Assembly: GCA_965662725.1 (NCBI GenBank)
Contig: CBFIIT010000005.1
Location: forward strand, 5,302-69,301
Reading direction: 5' to 3'
Length of the DNA stretch: 64,000 bases
Origin: UBA8337 sp965662725
GTDB taxonomy: Bacteria; Pseudomonadota; Alphaproteobacteria; RS24
Position numbers and translations under genes: made by a program. The notes beneath the pieces were generated by a model that searched no databases, was not told the DNA's origin, and was given only the letters and a program-made list of their open reading frames with translations. How positions within the stretch are numbered: position 1 is the first letter of the stretch; every line of letters starts with the position of its first letter. Shown in pieces: positions 62,978 through 64,000 of this stretch.

Positions 62978-63487
62978 ATGAAAGAGCAAAACATAGCAAC
63001 GCATACGGTCTCGGTGCTGGTGGATAATGAAGCCGGTGTGCTGGCCCGTGTCATCGGCCTGTTTTCCGGTCGTGGCTATAATATTGACAGTTTGACTGTC
63101 GCTGAGGTTGATGAAGAAGCGCATATGTCGCGCATCACCATCGTTACCAGTGGCACGCCGCAAGTGATTGAACAAATCAAAGCGCAGCTGGGCCGCCTCG
63201 TGCCGGTGCATCGTGTTGTTGATTTGACGGTCGAATGCGAAAGCGTTGAGCGTGAATTGGCGTTGGTTAAAGTGGCCGGTAAAGGTGAGGCGCGGGTAGA
63301 GGCCTTGCGGATTTCAGAAGCGTTTCGCGCCCGCGTCGTCGATGCGACACCGGAAAGCTTTATTTTTGAAATCACCGGCAATAGCGGAAAGATTGACGCT
63401 TTTGTAGAATTAATGAGACCTTTGGGCCTGAAGGAAGCCTCGCGCACCGGCGCGGCGGCGCTCTCGCGTGGCCCTGAGGCAATGTAA
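62978..63487 (+). CDS. ilvN: Acetolactate synthase small (regulatory) subunit
   Basis: The 169-residue protein has an N-terminal ACT domain (about 7-80: THTVSVLVDNEAGVLARVIG, then LFSGRGYNIDSLTVAEVDEE) that binds valine for feedback inhibition, and a C-terminal ALS_ss_C domain (about 85-165). I start at the ATG at 62978 with CAGGA about 8 nt upstream; an earlier in-frame ATG adds 10 residues not seen in the family. It lies 83 nt after ilvB and 37 nt before ilvC. Confidence 0.94.
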   Translation: MKEQNIATHTVSVLVDNEAGVLARVIGLFSGRGYNIDSLTVAEVDEEAHMSRITIVTSGTPQVIEQIKAQLGRLVPVHRVVDLTVECESVERELALVKVAGKGEARVEALRISEAFRARVVDATPESFIFEITGNSGKIDAFVELMRPLGLKEASRTGAAALSRGPEAM

Positions 63488-63524
63488 TAAGCCAAGTAAT
63501 TTTGAGCATTTAAGGAGCTGACTT

Positions 63525-64000
63525 ATGGAAATGCTGTATGAACGCGATGCAGATGCAAATCTCATCAAAGGTAAAAAAGTAGCGGTTATCGGCTATGGCT
63601 CGCAAGGCCATGCGCATTTGCTGAACCTGCGCGATAGTGGTGTCGAAGAGGTATGTGTCGGCCTGCGCGAAGGCTCAAGCTCAATCGCCAAAGCAGAAGC
63701 TGAAGGCATTGCCGTTAAAACCATCGCCGAAGCTGCTGCTTGGGCTGATGTGGTGATGATTTTGACGCCGGATGAACTGCAAAAAGATATTTATAACGCC
63801 GATATTGCCGACAATATTCGCGAAGGCGGCACGCTGATGTTTGCGCATGGCCTGTCCATTCATTTCGGTCTTATTCAAGCGCGCCCTGACCTTGACGTCT
63901 CAATGGTCGCACCGAAAGGCCCCGGCCATACAGTGCGCGGTGAATATCTGAAAGGCGGCGGTGTGCCGTGCTTGGTGGCGGTTGCACAAGATGCATCCGG
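63525..64000 (+). CDS. ilvC: Ketol-acid reductoisomerase (3'-truncated by window edge)
   Basis: Partial frame of 158 codons running off the right edge. The N-terminal Rossmann domain is clear: LIKGKKVAVIGYGSQGHAHL (about 12-31) for NADPH, then VMILTPDELQKDIYNADI and MVAPKGPGHTVRGEYLKGGG (about 127-146). The enzyme isomerises and reduces acetolactate in branched-chain amino acid synthesis. AAGGAG lies before the ATG at 63525; a second ATG at 63531 is possible. Confidence 0.95.
   Translation, partial: MEMLYERDADANLIKGKKVAVIGYGSQGHAHLLNLRDSGVEEVCVGLREGSSSIAKAEAEGIAVKTIAEAAAWADVVMILTPDELQKDIYNADIADNIREGGTLMFAHGLSIHFGLIQARPDLDVSMVAPKGPGHTVRGEYLKGGGVPCLVAVAQDAS

Overview
This window is chromosomal DNA of an alphaproteobacterium with about 50-55% GC by eye. 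The genus is not resolvable from the sequence. The case for Alphaproteobacteria rests on several points: the division and cell wall (dcw) cluster runs in alphaproteobacterial order into lpxC, bamD, recN and ligA; ssrA is a circularly permuted two-piece tmRNA with a tag ending in AVAA; sspB, fumC and a small ribbon-helix-helix gene lie together; and thyA, folA, apbC, hflK, hflC, a DUF2065 gene and degP follow. Coding density is very high, most operon genes overlap by ATGA or TAATG, and only two stretches over 300 bases lack a protein gene. Those two hold RNase P RNA with the mraZ control region, and tmRNA.

Layout. 1-4858 (minus): a multisubunit Mrp/Mnh cation/proton antiporter operon whose gene order is E-F-G-A(C-terminal piece)-B-C-D-D', the last gene cut by the window edge. 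4869-8819: a short-chain dehydrogenase, a luciferase-like flavin oxidoreductase and a divergent acyl-CoA synthetase. 8855-12523: a large Asp-rich autotransporter, meeting a phosphoglycolate phosphatase-like gene (gph) tail to tail with no gap. 13257-14869: an EamA-type exporter and an AmpD-like amidase. 14900-15290: rnpB. 15378-34250: the dcw cluster, mraZ-rsmH-ftsL-ftsI-murE-murF-mraY-murD-ftsW-murG-murC-murB-ddl-ftsQ-ftsA-(small ORF)-ftsZ, preceded by four 10-bp-spaced MraZ-type boxes. 34341-40611: an M15 peptidase, lpxC, bamD, recN and ligA. 40613-45609 (minus): pepP, prmA and uvrD/pcrA. 45727-49089: a large AsmA-like protein. 49043-51660 (minus): a ribbon-helix-helix gene, fumC, sspB and ssrA. 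51760-53980: thyA, folA and an SMP-30-like lactonase. 53961-55222 (minus): a DUF1737 gene and apbC/mrp. 55420-59174: hflK, hflC, a DUF2065 gene and degP. 59200-61037: serB and a divergent miaA. 61137 to the end: ilvB, ilvN and ilvC (partial).

How it works together. The central 19 kb supplies muropeptide precursor synthesis (MurC-F, MurB, Ddl, MraY, MurG), septal peptidoglycan synthesis (FtsI, FtsW) and divisome assembly (FtsA, FtsZ, FtsQ, FtsL). LpxC and BamD continue the envelope theme into the outer membrane. ssrA, sspB, hflK, hflC and degP form a protein quality-control group.

I found no CRISPR array, insertion sequence, prophage or recognisable defence island. The most unusual items are: a 49-codon, well-primed ORF filling the ftsA-ftsZ gap; lysine-rich histone-like tails on two antiporter subunits; the membrane-bound-hydrogenase-like order of the antiporter operon; four MraZ boxes; the ssrA/sspB neighbourhood; and departures from family motifs in SerB, ApbC, HflC and FolA.
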